Origin: Acinetobacter marinus
GTDB taxonomy: Bacteria; Pseudomonadota; Gammaproteobacteria; Pseudomonadales; Moraxellaceae
NCBI RefSeq assembly: GCF_900096915.1
Contig: NZ_FMYK01000002.1
Location: 470,540 to 534,539, forward strand
Direction: 5' to 3'
DNA length: 64,000 bases
Shown here: positions 1-8,513 of the stretch, piece by piece
How the letters are laid out: every line of letters starts with the position of its first letter
Numbering within the stretch: the first letter of the stretch is position 1
Notes under the pieces: generated by a model
What the model saw: only the letters and a program-made list of their open reading frames with translations
What the model was told of the DNA's origin: nothing
The model's database searches: none
Made by a program: the position numbers and the translations under genes

Positions 1-453
1 GTACTGACCACGGAGGCGTTGAATACCGATACGGCGGCACATCAAAAAATGCAAACCACAGTCGGCATTGACTATGGTGAAATCACTTTGGAAGATGGCT
101 TGCAAATTGGACTGTATGGAACGCCAGGTCAGGATCGTTTTGACTTTATGTGGTCGGTGATCTGTAAAGGCGCCATTGGCACCATCGTACTGATTGATCA
201 CTCTGGTCCAAACTCTTTAAAAGAATTGGATTTTTATCACCAAGCATTTAAAGAATATACCGATAATATTGTGATTGCGGTGACGCACATCGATGCGCAA
301 ACTGATCGTGAAACCACGATTTATCGAGATTGGATTGCGAAACAAGATAAGGCATATCCGTTGTATTATATTGATGCGCGTGAAAAGAAAGATGTATTGC
401 TTTTGGTGGAGTCGTTGATTTCTTCGATCGAAGTGAAATTGGCAAAATCGTAA
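1..453 (+). CDS. Small Ras-like (MglA-type) GTPase, 5' end outside window
   Basis: The reading frame is open from the first base, so the gene starts upstream and its P-loop is not visible. What remains carries a switch-II motif TPGQDRF (nt 121-141) and a THID motif in the place of the NKxD guanine-specificity motif (nt 283-294). This matches the small MglA/Arf-like GTP-binding proteins of bacteria. A TTG at 19 would give 144 residues, but that is an internal position because a GTPase without a P-loop would not work. A roadblock/LC7 gene follows after 34 nt, the usual GTPase-partner arrangement. The cellular process is not shown by the sequence. Confidence 0.85.
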   Translation, partial: VLTTEALNTDTAAHQKMQTTVGIDYGEITLEDGLQIGLYGTPGQDRFDFMWSVICKGAIGTIVLIDHSGPNSLKELDFYHQAFKEYTDNIVIAVTHIDAQTDRETTIYRDWIAKQDKAYPLYYIDAREKKDVLLLVESLISSIEVKLAKS

Positions 454-487
454 TCTAGGTCAGAATAGGCAGAAATAAAGGTAAGTT

Positions 488-904
488 ATGTTTAATCATG
501 CGAATAATCAACGTAAAGCCCCACCTGAGCTTTTACAAATTGCCAAAATTGAAATTAATGAAATTTTGCGTAATGTTGGTGGCGTAGATTTTGTGATGTT
601 GTGTTCAACCGATGGTTTTGAGCTGGCAACTGTACATAAAAAAGATGTGCCAAACAGCAGTAAATTGGCTGCGGTCAGTAGCTCAATTTTGGCGATGGTG
701 ACAGCATTTATTACTGAAATTAAGTTACAGGGCTGTCAAACCATTACTTTGGATGCGGAAAATGGTAAAGCGGTCTTGTCAGCAGTACCTGCACCAAAAC
801 ATCCGATGATCATTGTCACCATGAGTGCCAAAGATGTTTTGCTGGGTCAATTGTTGCATTCAGTGAAAAAAGCCTCAGAAGCGATTGTGAAAGCAGACCA
901 ATAA
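488..904 (+). CDS. Roadblock/LC7 domain protein
   Basis: A 138-residue protein made almost entirely of one roadblock/LC7 domain (about residues 15-130, e.g. GGVDFVMLCSTDGFELA). Family members such as MglB act as GTPase-activating or scaffolding partners of small GTPases. It lies 34 nt after the MglA-like gene, so the two are probably cotranscribed and interact. ATG at 488 is preceded by AAGGTAAGTT. A hairpin terminator follows. Role in the cell is unknown from sequence alone. Confidence 0.85.
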   Translation: MFNHANNQRKAPPELLQIAKIEINEILRNVGGVDFVMLCSTDGFELATVHKKDVPNSSKLAAVSSSILAMVTAFITEIKLQGCQTITLDAENGKAVLSAVPAPKHPMIIVTMSAKDVLLGQLLHSVKKASEAIVKADQ

Positions 905-956
905 TTGCTGACCATGTTTGCATATGCCGTCCTAGTTTAACTGGGTACAAGCGCCG

Positions 957-985
957 AAGCGAAATCAATGATTCCGCTTTTTTTT
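957..985 (+). terminator. Rho-independent terminator after the GTPase/roadblock pair
   Basis: Near-perfect inverted repeat AAGCGAAATCA / TGATTCCGCTT with one mismatch, followed by eight T residues and placed 50 nt after the roadblock stop codon. Confidence 0.7.
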
Positions 986-1112
986 ATGCCAATTTTCTAT
1001 GTCAATTTTATGTGCAATAACCATCTTAAAAAATTTACTTTGAAGTAGGGTTTGAGTGACAGCCAATTCACGGAGATAACTATCACAAAGTGCAACGATC
1101 TATTACAATGCG

Positions 1113-2513
1113 TTGACAGTTTTGTGTAGAGTTTTAACTTTGGATCAACACGCTTCACATTTACAGCGCGGTTTAAAAAACCGACATATTCAATTGATTG
1201 CCATGGGTGGCGCGATTGGAACGGGATTGTTCCTTGGTTCGGCTGATGTGATTCAGTCGGCGGGGCCTTCGATTATTTTAGGCTATGCGATTGGCGGTTT
1301 TATTGCATTTTTGATCATGCGTCATCTTGGCGAAATGATCGTGCAGGAACCTGTCGCTGGTTCATTTAGTTATTTTGCCAATAAGTATTGGGGACGCTTT
1401 GGCGGATTTCTTGCGGGGTGGAATTACTGGATTTTATATATTTTGGTGGCGATGACTGAGCTCACTGCGGTTGCCAAATATATTAATTATTGGTGGCCAC
1501 ATATTCCTGCGTGGGCATCGGTATTGTTTTTCTTCATCGTGATTACTTTGATCAATCTGACCAATGTGAAATTCTATGGTGAATCTGAATTTTGGCTGGC
1601 GATCATCAAAGTGACCGCCGTGATTGCCATGATTGTGTTTGGTTTATATTTGCTACTTTTCCCAGCACCAGATTCAACCGCATCATTTAGCAACCTTTGG
1701 GCACACGGCGGATTCTTCCCGAATGGCTTTGATGGCTTATTCATGATGATGGCATTCTTGATGTTTGCTTTCGGCGGGATTGAGTTGATCGGGATGGCTG
1801 CCGCAGAAGCGCAGAATCCTGAAAAAACCATTCCAAAAGCAATCAACCAAGTGGTCTATCGTATCCTGATTTTCTATGTGGGTGCGCTTACTGTATTGCT
1901 ATCTTTAGTACCTTGGAATCAGCTCGATCTTGGTGGTTTGGATAAGAGTCCATTTGTGATGATCTTTAGTCAAATGGGGATCAACTGGGCTGCGAACTTG
2001 CTCAACTTCATCATCTTGACGGCAGCACTGTCTGTGTATAACAGTGGGATGTTTGCCAATAGTCGCATGTTGTACGGCTTGGCACAGCAGGGCAATGCAC
2101 CAAAAGTCTTCTTAAAGCTGAATAAACAAGGTGTGCCGATTCCTGCGGTATTGATGTCTGCGGTGTTAATCTTCGGCTGTGTATTGCTGAACTATTTCGT
2201 TCCTGAAAAGGCACTCAGTCATTTGATCTATGTGGTGGTCGGCGCATTGGTGTTGAACTGGGCGATGATCAGCTTGACGCATTTGAAGTTTAAGCAAGCG
2301 ACCAAGTCGATCAAGACCTCGTTCCCTGCATTGTTTTCACCATTCAGTAATTATTTGGTCTTGGCATTTATCGCAGTGGTGCTCTACATCATGTGGCAAC
2401 AGGGCTTTAAAGAATCTGTATTAATGATTCCAATCTGGATCGTATTGATGTGGGGTTTCTTTAAGTTGATTAATCGTCATTCAGCTGATCAAAATGAGCG
2501 TGTAGATCAATAA
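1113..2513 (+). CDS. aroP: Aromatic amino acid permease, AroP family (APC superfamily)
   Basis: Inner-membrane amino acid/proton symporter of the APC superfamily with about 12 membrane helices. The segment RGLKNRHIQLIAMGGAIGTG near the N-terminus is the hallmark of the AroP/GabP/CycA group, and VLNWAMISLTHLKFKQ near the C-terminus resembles AroP. Length (about 460 residues) fits the family. The start is unclear: there is no in-frame ATG between the stop at 1077 and the conserved core, only TTG codons at 1113, 1122 and 1140. The TTG at 1140, with a weak GAG before it, would give the N-terminus closest to the family. Substrate range is inferred from family resemblance. Confidence 0.85.
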   Translation: MTVLCRVLTLDQHASHLQRGLKNRHIQLIAMGGAIGTGLFLGSADVIQSAGPSIILGYAIGGFIAFLIMRHLGEMIVQEPVAGSFSYFANKYWGRFGGFLAGWNYWILYILVAMTELTAVAKYINYWWPHIPAWASVLFFFIVITLINLTNVKFYGESEFWLAIIKVTAVIAMIVFGLYLLLFPAPDSTASFSNLWAHGGFFPNGFDGLFMMMAFLMFAFGGIELIGMAAAEAQNPEKTIPKAINQVVYRILIFYVGALTVLLSLVPWNQLDLGGLDKSPFVMIFSQMGINWAANLLNFIILTAALSVYNSGMFANSRMLYGLAQQGNAPKVFLKLNKQGVPIPAVLMSAVLIFGCVLLNYFVPEKALSHLIYVVVGALVLNWAMISLTHLKFKQATKSIKTSFPALFSPFSNYLVLAFIAVVLYIMWQQGFKESVLMIPIWIVLMWGFFKLINRHSADQNERVDQ

Positions 2514-2585
2514 ATCGATTAATCACCGATCATCTACTTGCACAATTGTTTGCAAAAACAAGAATTTCAGTTAAGTTATGGGCAT

Positions 2586-2658
2586 ACGCCTATAGCTTAA
2601 CTGGATAGAGCAGTTGCCTCCTAAGCGACCGACGTGGGTTCGAGTCCCGCTGGGCGTA
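2586..2658 (+). tRNA. tRNA-Arg (anticodon CCU)
   Basis: A full cloverleaf folds by hand. The acceptor stem is ACGCCTA/TGGGCGT, the D arm GCTT/GAGC and the anticodon stem GTTGC/GCGAC around loop CTCCTAA. The variable region has four bases, and the T arm is GTGGG-TTCGAGT-CCCGC. The anticodon CCU reads AGG. The 3' CCA is not encoded; the genome reads ACA after the acceptor stem. Confidence 0.93.
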
Positions 2659-2852
2659 CATTAGAAATATAATTCTCACTTTATTGATAGCAAATTATTC
2701 ATTTGAGTTTAAAAAAACAGCCATTGTTTGTAATTGTCGAAACCCTTAACTTTTGAATTTATACTGATATTTTGCCAATGTTGTGCAGAATTGAGTTTGT
2801 TATATTAAACTTTGCTTAGATAAAACAATTTGAAAAATGAAAGGATGTCGTG

Positions 2853-3548
2853 ATGAAAAAGATTTTGACGGTATGTATTTTGGCGCTGGCAGGTTCAGGT
2901 TGTGCAACATCTGCACTGATGAATGATACAGGGCGTGATGTAGAAAGAACAGTACGTGAAACCCTGATCAAAGATACTGTGGTGGCATTTGCACAGCCTG
3001 CTAAGCCAATCCAAGATGTAGCCAATGATAATGTGGTAATCGTTGGGCAACAATACAGCTATCTACTCACGCAGGGTGGCAAAAATTTTGTCAATGTATT
3101 GCGACGCTTGGATGCGAAAAATATCAAAGTCGACAATGAGCTGGCTTTTCTTTCTGAAAAAAATGATGGGACGTTTAAGGGCACTTTGCCATTAACCTAT
3201 GTGGCGCTGAAAGAAGATATTAGTAAGGACGATCTGAATTTCTTTATTGAATATGATGCCAAAGAGTGCAGTAACTACAGTGATAAGCAGATGAAAGCAC
3301 AGCGTTTTTGTTTGAATATTCCGCTCAGTGGCGTGATTTATCCGCAAGCTAGAAATATTGCGAGCTTAAATTCAAATCTGCAGCATCTGAGCAAACCGTA
3401 TCATGTGTCGATTTATACTGAGAAAAAGCAAAAAGAACATATAGATAGTCGCAACAATCCTGCCAAGAAACTGGTGTTATTGCCATTTGCGGTGGCATTT
3501 GATGTGATCACCTCACCATTCCAAGTAGCAGCGGAAATTTTTGATTAA
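2853..3548 (+). CDS. Predicted lipoprotein of unknown function
   Basis: N-terminal lipoprotein signal: MKKILTVCILALAG followed by SGC, so the mature protein would start at the cysteine near residue 18. ATG at 2853 is chosen over the adjacent GTG at 2850 because AAGGA sits 7 nt before it. The rest (about 210 residues) is not recognised. The C-terminal part has a hydrophobic stretch, LVLLPFAVAFDVITSPFQVA, resembling the end of several short periplasmic lipoproteins. The gene stands alone, between tRNA-Arg and a terminator shared with the convergent aspS gene. Confidence 0.8.
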   Translation: MKKILTVCILALAGSGCATSALMNDTGRDVERTVRETLIKDTVVAFAQPAKPIQDVANDNVVIVGQQYSYLLTQGGKNFVNVLRRLDAKNIKVDNELAFLSEKNDGTFKGTLPLTYVALKEDISKDDLNFFIEYDAKECSNYSDKQMKAQRFCLNIPLSGVIYPQARNIASLNSNLQHLSKPYHVSIYTEKKQKEHIDSRNNPAKKLVLLPFAVAFDVITSPFQVAAEIFD

Positions 3549-3571
3549 CAAAAATATGTAGCTGTCAAAAA

Positions 3572-3605
3572 AGAAGCCTTGCAATCGCAAGGCTTCTTTA
3601 TTTTT
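3572..3605. terminator. Bidirectional terminator between lipoprotein gene and aspS
   Basis: Perfect 10-bp stem GAAGCCTTGC / GCAAGGCTTC with an AATC loop, flanked by an A run on the left and a T-rich run on the right. It can serve both convergent genes. Confidence 0.85.
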
Positions 3606-3639
3606 CCAATCAAGAGTTTATCAATCAAGACCTTATCAA

Positions 3640-5424
3640 TTAAGCCTGATCTTCTTTTTTCGGTTGTTCACGTAAGCGAATACCTAAGTCACGAAGTTGC
3701 GTTGCTTCCACAGGTGCAGGCGCTTGAGTCAATGGACATTCAGCAGTCTTGGTTTTCGGGAATGCAATCACATCACGGATAGATGAGCCGCCTGTCATGA
3801 GCATCACTAAACGGTCTAGACCAAATGCCAAACCACCATGTGGTGGCGCACCATAACGTAGTGCATTGAGCAAGAAGCTGAATTTCTCTTCGGCTTCTTC
3901 TTCGCCAATACCTAAGGCTTCAAAAATTGCTTTTTGCATCTCTAAAGTATAAATACGAAGCGAACCACCACCGATTTCAGTACCGTTCAATACCATATCG
4001 TAAGCAACTGAAAGCGCTTCACCTGGATTGTTCTTCACTTCTTCAACCGTTGATTTTGGCAAGGTGAATGGATGGTGAACAGATGTCCATTTGCCATCAT
4101 CAGTTTCTTCAAACATTGGGAAGTCAACCACCCAAAGTGGTGCCCACTCGCATGTCGCAAGGTTTAAGTCATGACCGATCTTGACACGAAGTGCGCCCAT
4201 CGCATCATTCACAACTTTGGCTTTGTCCGCACCGAAGAATACGATGTCACCATTTTCAGCGCCAACACGTTTGAGTAGATCAAGCACGATTGGCTCGATA
4301 AATTTCACGATTGGAGATTGTAAGCCTTCGATGCCTTTTTCAAGTTCATTGACTTTGATGTACGCCAAACCACGTGCGCCGTAGATGCCAACGAATTTGG
4401 TGTATTCATCAATTGCAGAACGTGGCAGTGAACCAGCACCCGGTACACGTAAAGCGACGATACGACCTTTAGGGTCTTTGGCAGGCCCTGCGAAGACTTT
4501 GAACTCCACGTCTTGCATCAAGTCAGCAACGTCAACCAATTTCAACGGAATACGCATATCGGGTTTGTCAGATGCATAGTCACGCATCGCATCGTTGTAT
4601 GTCATGCGTGGGAATTTGTCGAAATTCACGTTGAGAAGCTCTTTGAACATCTTCACGGTTAATGTTTCCATTAAATCCATGATGTCATCGTCACTCATGA
4701 ACGATGTTTCAACGTCGATTTGGGTGAATTCAGGCTGACGATCCGCACGTAAGTCTTCATCACGGAAACATTTTGCGATTTGGTAATAACGATCAATACC
4801 ACCGACCATTAGCAATTGTTTGAACAACTGCGGCGACTGTGGAAGCGCATAGAAGCTACCATTTGAAACACGGCTTGGTACGAGATAGTCACGTGCGCCT
4901 TCTGGTGTAGCACGAGTGAGAATCGGTGTTTCAACGTCTAAGAAACCATTGTCTTCGAAATAGTTACGAATCAGGTTGGTGAGTTTAGAACGGAAACGTA
5001 AGCGCTCTAACATCTCTGGACGGCGAATATCCAAGAAACGGTATTTCAAACGAATTTCTTCTGAAATATTAGTATTTTCATCATTTAATGGGAATGGCGG
5101 TGTTTCAGACTGTGCAAGCACTTCAATGTCTTTGCCCAACACTTCGATTTGACCACTCACCATATTGGCATTTTCAGTGCCTTCGTAACGACGACGCACA
5201 CGACCTGTAATCTTTAACACGAACTCTGAACGTGCTTTGTCTGCAGTTGCGAATGCCTCAGGGGTGTCAGGGTCGATCACCACTTGCACTAGACCATCAC
5301 GATCACGCATATCTAAGAAAATTACCCCACCGTGGTCACGGCGACGATGTACCCAACCGCATAATGTCACGGTTTGATCGATTTGCGCTTCTGTCAAAGA
5401 ACCGCAGTAATGAGTTCGCATCAT
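3640..5424 (-). CDS. aspS: Aspartyl-tRNA synthetase
   Basis: Class IIb aminoacyl-tRNA synthetase that attaches aspartate to tRNA-Asp in the cytoplasm. The 594 residues show, in order, an OB-fold anticodon-binding domain ([15 protein letters not shown] at about 20-35), class II motif 2 ([16 protein letters not shown]), the bacterial insertion (GAD) domain, and motif 3 ([12 protein letters not shown]) near the C-terminus. Length matches the bacterial enzyme (about 590). ATG at 5424 gives the expected MMRTHYCG start. It is transcribed alone and diverges from znuD. The sequence does not tell whether this enzyme also charges tRNA-Asn. Confidence 0.98.
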   Translation of the reverse strand: MMRTHYCGSLTEAQIDQTVTLCGWVHRRRDHGGVIFLDMRDRDGLVQVVIDPDTPEAFATADKARSEFVLKITGRVRRRYEGTENANMVSGQIEVLGKDIEVLAQSETPPFPLNDENTNISEEIRLKYRFLDIRRPEMLERLRFRSKLTNLIRNYFEDNGFLDVETPILTRATPEGARDYLVPSRVSNGSFYALPQSPQLFKQLLMVGGIDRYYQIAKCFRDEDLRADRQPEFTQIDVETSFMSDDDIMDLMETLTVKMFKELLNVNFDKFPRMTYNDAMRDYASDKPDMRIPLKLVDVADLMQDVEFKVFAGPAKDPKGRIVALRVPGAGSLPRSAIDEYTKFVGIYGARGLAYIKVNELEKGIEGLQSPIVKFIEPIVLDLLKRVGAENGDIVFFGADKAKVVNDAMGALRVKIGHDLNLATCEWAPLWVVDFPMFEETDDGKWTSVHHPFTLPKSTVEEVKNNPGEALSVAYDMVLNGTEIGGGSLRIYTLEMQKAIFEALGIGEEEAEEKFSFLLNALRYGAPPHGGLAFGLDRLVMLMTGGSSIRDVIAFPKTKTAECPLTQAPAPVEATQLRDLGIRLREQPKKEDQA

Positions 5425-5660
5425 GTTATTTTTAAACCTATTTCCAAACTATATTGGGTGTTGTGGCGCATACGTAAACAGCGTACCGCCTGTGAACTAG
5501 CGATTATGCCTATTTGTGTGCTTTGGCTCAAGTCGAGTTTGTCTGAGTTGCCAAGAATTGCGGTAAATTTATCGAATGATTTGTCGGACGAATTATTTTG
5601 GGTAAAATTTCAACAATTAAAATCAGCATAGATAAAAATAAGTTGTAAAAATAAATACAT

Positions 5661-5673
5661 GTTATAACATAAC
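5661..5673. promoter_or_regulatory. Zur-type operator upstream of znuD
   Basis: GTTATAACATAAC matches the Zur-type inverted repeat GTTATA-N-TATAAC at all but one position. It also lies within a perfect 12-bp palindrome ATGTTATAACAT (5659-5670). It is 36 nt before the znuD start, where a zinc-loaded repressor would block transcription. Assignment rests on motif match and on the function of the downstream gene. Confidence 0.75.
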
Positions 5674-5708
5674 AATAATTTTTAGAAATATCATTCTGGG
5701 GAATCATC

Positions 5709-7889
5709 ATGCGTGTAGCATATACACAGTTAAGTCTTGCGATAACAGCCATTTTATTGAGTGGCGTAGTCCATGCGGAAGTCGATCATGTAGAAGTTGA
5801 TCAGGTGGAAACTGTCAATACCAAAACAGCGGTTCAGCAATCACAAAATGTGACAACGACAAAAGATGAAATTATAGAAGGCACAGCTACAAAAAGCACA
5901 GAACCACAAGTCCATCAATTACAAGTGATTACCGTACAGGCGCACCCACTAAGTCAAAGCGAAAATGACTTGGTACAAGCCAGTAATATCATTGAAAAAG
6001 AACAGCTGAGTCAGGGTGCGACGACTTTGGGTGATGCGCTCAATGGTCAGTTGGGTATTCACAGTGATAACTTTGGTGCAGGGGCGAGTCGTCCTGTGAT
6101 TCGAGGGCAAACTGCGCCACGAGTCAAAGTCCTGACGGATTCATCTGAGGTGATGGATGCTTCGCAAATTTCGCCTGATCATGCCTCAACGGTCGATCCT
6201 GCATTGGCTCGACGCATTGAAGTGCTGCGAGGACCATCGACTTTACTCTATGGTGGTGGTGCAGTCGGTGGTGTGGTGAATGTGTTGGATGAAAAAATTC
6301 CAACGCAAATGCCTGAGGGCGCTGTCGATGGTGAGGTGCATTTGCGAGGGAACACGGTTGCGAATGAAAAGCTCGGTGCTGCAGGAATTACCGTTGGTTT
6401 GGGTGAGCAATTTGCCTTACGCCTAGAAGGGGATAAGCGAGAGGCAGACGATTATGCAGTTTCAGGCTATACGCATGACGGTGAAAAAGAAAAGCGTGTC
6501 AATGGCACGTGGAATGAAGGGCAAAATGTGTCAATCGGCTTGTCGTGGATTGGTGATCGAGGTTATGCAGGTGTTGCCTATAGCGAGCGCAAAGATCAAT
6601 ATGCTTTGCCTGGACACAGCCATGAATATGAAGGCTGTCATCCGCATGGTACGCATTTACATTGTGGCTCACATGATGATCACGATGAAGAGGGCGAAGA
6701 CCACGACCATGAAGCGCATGCACATGAAGATGCGCCGTGGGTTGATCTTGAGTCAAAGCGTATCGATTTCCGTGCTGAATATCAACAACCTTTTGCAGGG
6801 ATTGAAACCGTCCGCGCACGAGCAGGCTATACCGATTATCAACATGACGAAATTGATGATGGTGCAGTCAGTACAACCTTTAAAAACAAAGGCTACGATG
6901 GGCGATTAGAATTTGTCCATGTGCCACTTGCAGGTTGGGAAGGTGTGTTTGGCGCACAATATAGCAACTCAGAATTCCAAGCGCTCGGTGCAGAGGCATT
7001 TCTACCTAAAACCACCACTGAAAATTTAGCAGGATTTTTAATTGAGCATTATCAATGGAATGATGTGCATTTCGAAGTCGGTGCACGTGTTGAACAACAG
7101 CAGATTGACGCTACCGAAAGTGGTTTAAAAGACTATGACGATACTGCCTATTCAGCCTCTGCATCGGCAAAATGGCAATTTGCACCTGAATATGCGGCGA
7201 GCATTGCCTATAGCTATGGCGAGCGTATGCCAAATGCACAAGAGCTTTATGCCAATGGCGTTCACCTTGCCACCAATACTTATGAAATTGGTAATGAAAA
7301 TCTTGACAAGGAAAAGTCACACAATATCGAAATTGGCTTGAGTAAAGATGCGGGTGATCTCGGTTTTGCCTTGAATGCGTTCTATAACCAAGTCGATGAC
7401 TATATTTATGCCAATACTTTAGATCGCTATGAGAATTTCAGGTTGGTTGAATATCAACAACGAGATGCAGACTTTATCGGAGCGGAAGGGCAGATTAGCT
7501 ATCAATTTAGCCCGATATATCAAGGCAAAATTTTTGCCGATCACGTCCAAGCCCAGTTTAAGGATAACTCAGATTTACCACGTATTCCTGCAACACGTAC
7601 AGGTATGCGTTTTGATGCCGATTTTACGGATGGCATTCATGGTGGCGTAGAATATATTTATGGATTTGAACAAGATCGTATCGCCGATTTTGAAGAAAAA
7701 ACCTCAGATTATCATCTTGTGAATCTCGACATCAGTTATGAGCAACAGCCAAGTGATTCTTGGTCTTATCAAGTCTATTTAAAAGCCAACAACCTGTTTG
7801 ATCAGACTTATTATAATCATGCGTCTTATCTGTCGAGTATTCCTCAGCAGGGACGTAACTTTACCTCAGGGATTCGTTTCCGTTTTTAA
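5709..7889 (+). CDS. znuD: TonB-dependent zinc receptor ZnuD
   Basis: Outer-membrane 22-strand barrel receptor for zinc uptake, powered by TonB-ExbBD. The 726 residues begin with a signal peptide (cleavage about VVHA-E at 24). A TonB-box-like/plug region follows (plug motif RPVIRGQ, and RRIEVLRGPSTLLYGGGAVGGVVNVLD-type segment at about 175-200), then the barrel, which ends in the terminal F of GIRFRF. A surface loop at about residues 303-341 is extremely rich in His, Asp, Glu and two Cys (e.g. CHPHGTHLHCGSHDDHDEE), the zinc-catching loop typical of ZnuD. GGGG before ATG 5709 sets the start. A Zur-type operator lies just upstream, which supports zinc control. Transcribed alone, with a terminator behind it. 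Confidence 0.92.
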   Translation: MRVAYTQLSLAITAILLSGVVHAEVDHVEVDQVETVNTKTAVQQSQNVTTTKDEIIEGTATKSTEPQVHQLQVITVQAHPLSQSENDLVQASNIIEKEQLSQGATTLGDALNGQLGIHSDNFGAGASRPVIRGQTAPRVKVLTDSSEVMDASQISPDHASTVDPALARRIEVLRGPSTLLYGGGAVGGVVNVLDEKIPTQMPEGAVDGEVHLRGNTVANEKLGAAGITVGLGEQFALRLEGDKREADDYAVSGYTHDGEKEKRVNGTWNEGQNVSIGLSWIGDRGYAGVAYSERKDQYALPGHSHEYEGCHPHGTHLHCGSHDDHDEEGEDHDHEAHAHEDAPWVDLESKRIDFRAEYQQPFAGIETVRARAGYTDYQHDEIDDGAVSTTFKNKGYDGRLEFVHVPLAGWEGVFGAQYSNSEFQALGAEAFLPKTTTENLAGFLIEHYQWNDVHFEVGARVEQQQIDATESGLKDYDDTAYSASASAKWQFAPEYAASIAYSYGERMPNAQELYANGVHLATNTYEIGNENLDKEKSHNIEIGLSKDAGDLGFALNAFYNQVDDYIYANTLDRYENFRLVEYQQRDADFIGAEGQISYQFSPIYQGKIFADHVQAQFKDNSDLPRIPATRTGMRFDADFTDGIHGGVEYIYGFEQDRIADFEEKTSDYHLVNLDISYEQQPSDSWSYQVYLKANNLFDQTYYNHASYLSSIPQQGRNFTSGIRFRF

Positions 7890-7928
7890 TTCCGCTTGAT
7901 ATTCTTCTTGTGAAATTATTCGTTTAGA

Positions 7929-7966
7929 AAATGCTTCAAACATTACGTTTGAAGCATTTTTGCTTT
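7929..7966 (+). terminator. Terminator of znuD
   Basis: 13-bp perfect stem AAATGCTTCAAAC / GTTTGAAGCATTT with an ATTAC loop, followed by a T-rich tail, 40 nt after the znuD stop. Confidence 0.85.
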
Positions 7967-7999
7967 AGACTTTAAAGCATCGCAAATCGAATATCAGAA

Positions 8000-8509
8000 A
8001 TGTCCACACCGCCTCCGAAACTGTCTTATCAATGGATTGATTCTCCTGTCGGGCAACTTAAGCTGATTGCTAATGACAAGGCTCTGGTTGCTGTGTTGTG
8101 GGCGACGGACAAACCAAATCGAGTGCTTTTAGGTGAAATGCAACACGACCCAAATCACCCGATCTTAAAGCTCACAGCGCAACAACTACATGAATATTTC
8201 CACGGTGAGCGTCAGCAGTTTGATGTACCGCTGGAGTTTTATGGCACTGCTTTTCAAAAAGCAGTGTGGGCAGAATTACTCAAGATTCCCTTTGGAGAAA
8301 CCCGCAGTTATTTACAGATTGCAGAAATATTGAATAATCCGAAAGCGGTGCGTGCGGTCGGCGCAGCCAATGGTAAAAATCCCATCTCGATCATTGCACC
8401 GTGTCATCGAGTGATTGGTGCGAATGGTAGTCTGACAGGATTTGCAGGTGGACTAGGCAATAAGCAAAAATTACTTGCCTTAGAACAAGCTCAGCAAAGT
8501 TTGTTCTAA
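8000..8509 (+). CDS. ogt: Methylated-DNA--protein-cysteine methyltransferase
   Basis: Repairs O6-alkylguanine and O4-alkylthymine in DNA by moving the alkyl group irreversibly to its own cysteine. The acceptor site IIAPCHRVIG is present, with Cys135 in the PCHR motif. The helix-turn-helix DNA-binding stretch YLQIAEILNNPKAVRAVGAANG precedes it. Length (169) fits the stand-alone Ogt type rather than the two-domain Ada. It converges with the metallo-beta-lactamase gene, leaving only 4 nt between the stops. Confidence 0.95.
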   Translation: MSTPPPKLSYQWIDSPVGQLKLIANDKALVAVLWATDKPNRVLLGEMQHDPNHPILKLTAQQLHEYFHGERQQFDVPLEFYGTAFQKAVWAELLKIPFGETRSYLQIAEILNNPKAVRAVGAANGKNPISIIAPCHRVIGANGSLTGFAGGLGNKQKLLALEQAQQSLF

Positions 8510-8513
8510 CTAT

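Noticed and set aside
5374..5752. Short frames between aspS and znuD
   Set aside because: They span the start of aspS and the Zur-type operator and have no ribosome-binding site or similarity; the region is regulatory.
6454..6909. 151-codon frame on the plus strand
   Set aside because: Lies wholly inside znuD in another frame over the His-rich loop; the Met/Lys-rich product is a shadow of that repeat-like DNA.
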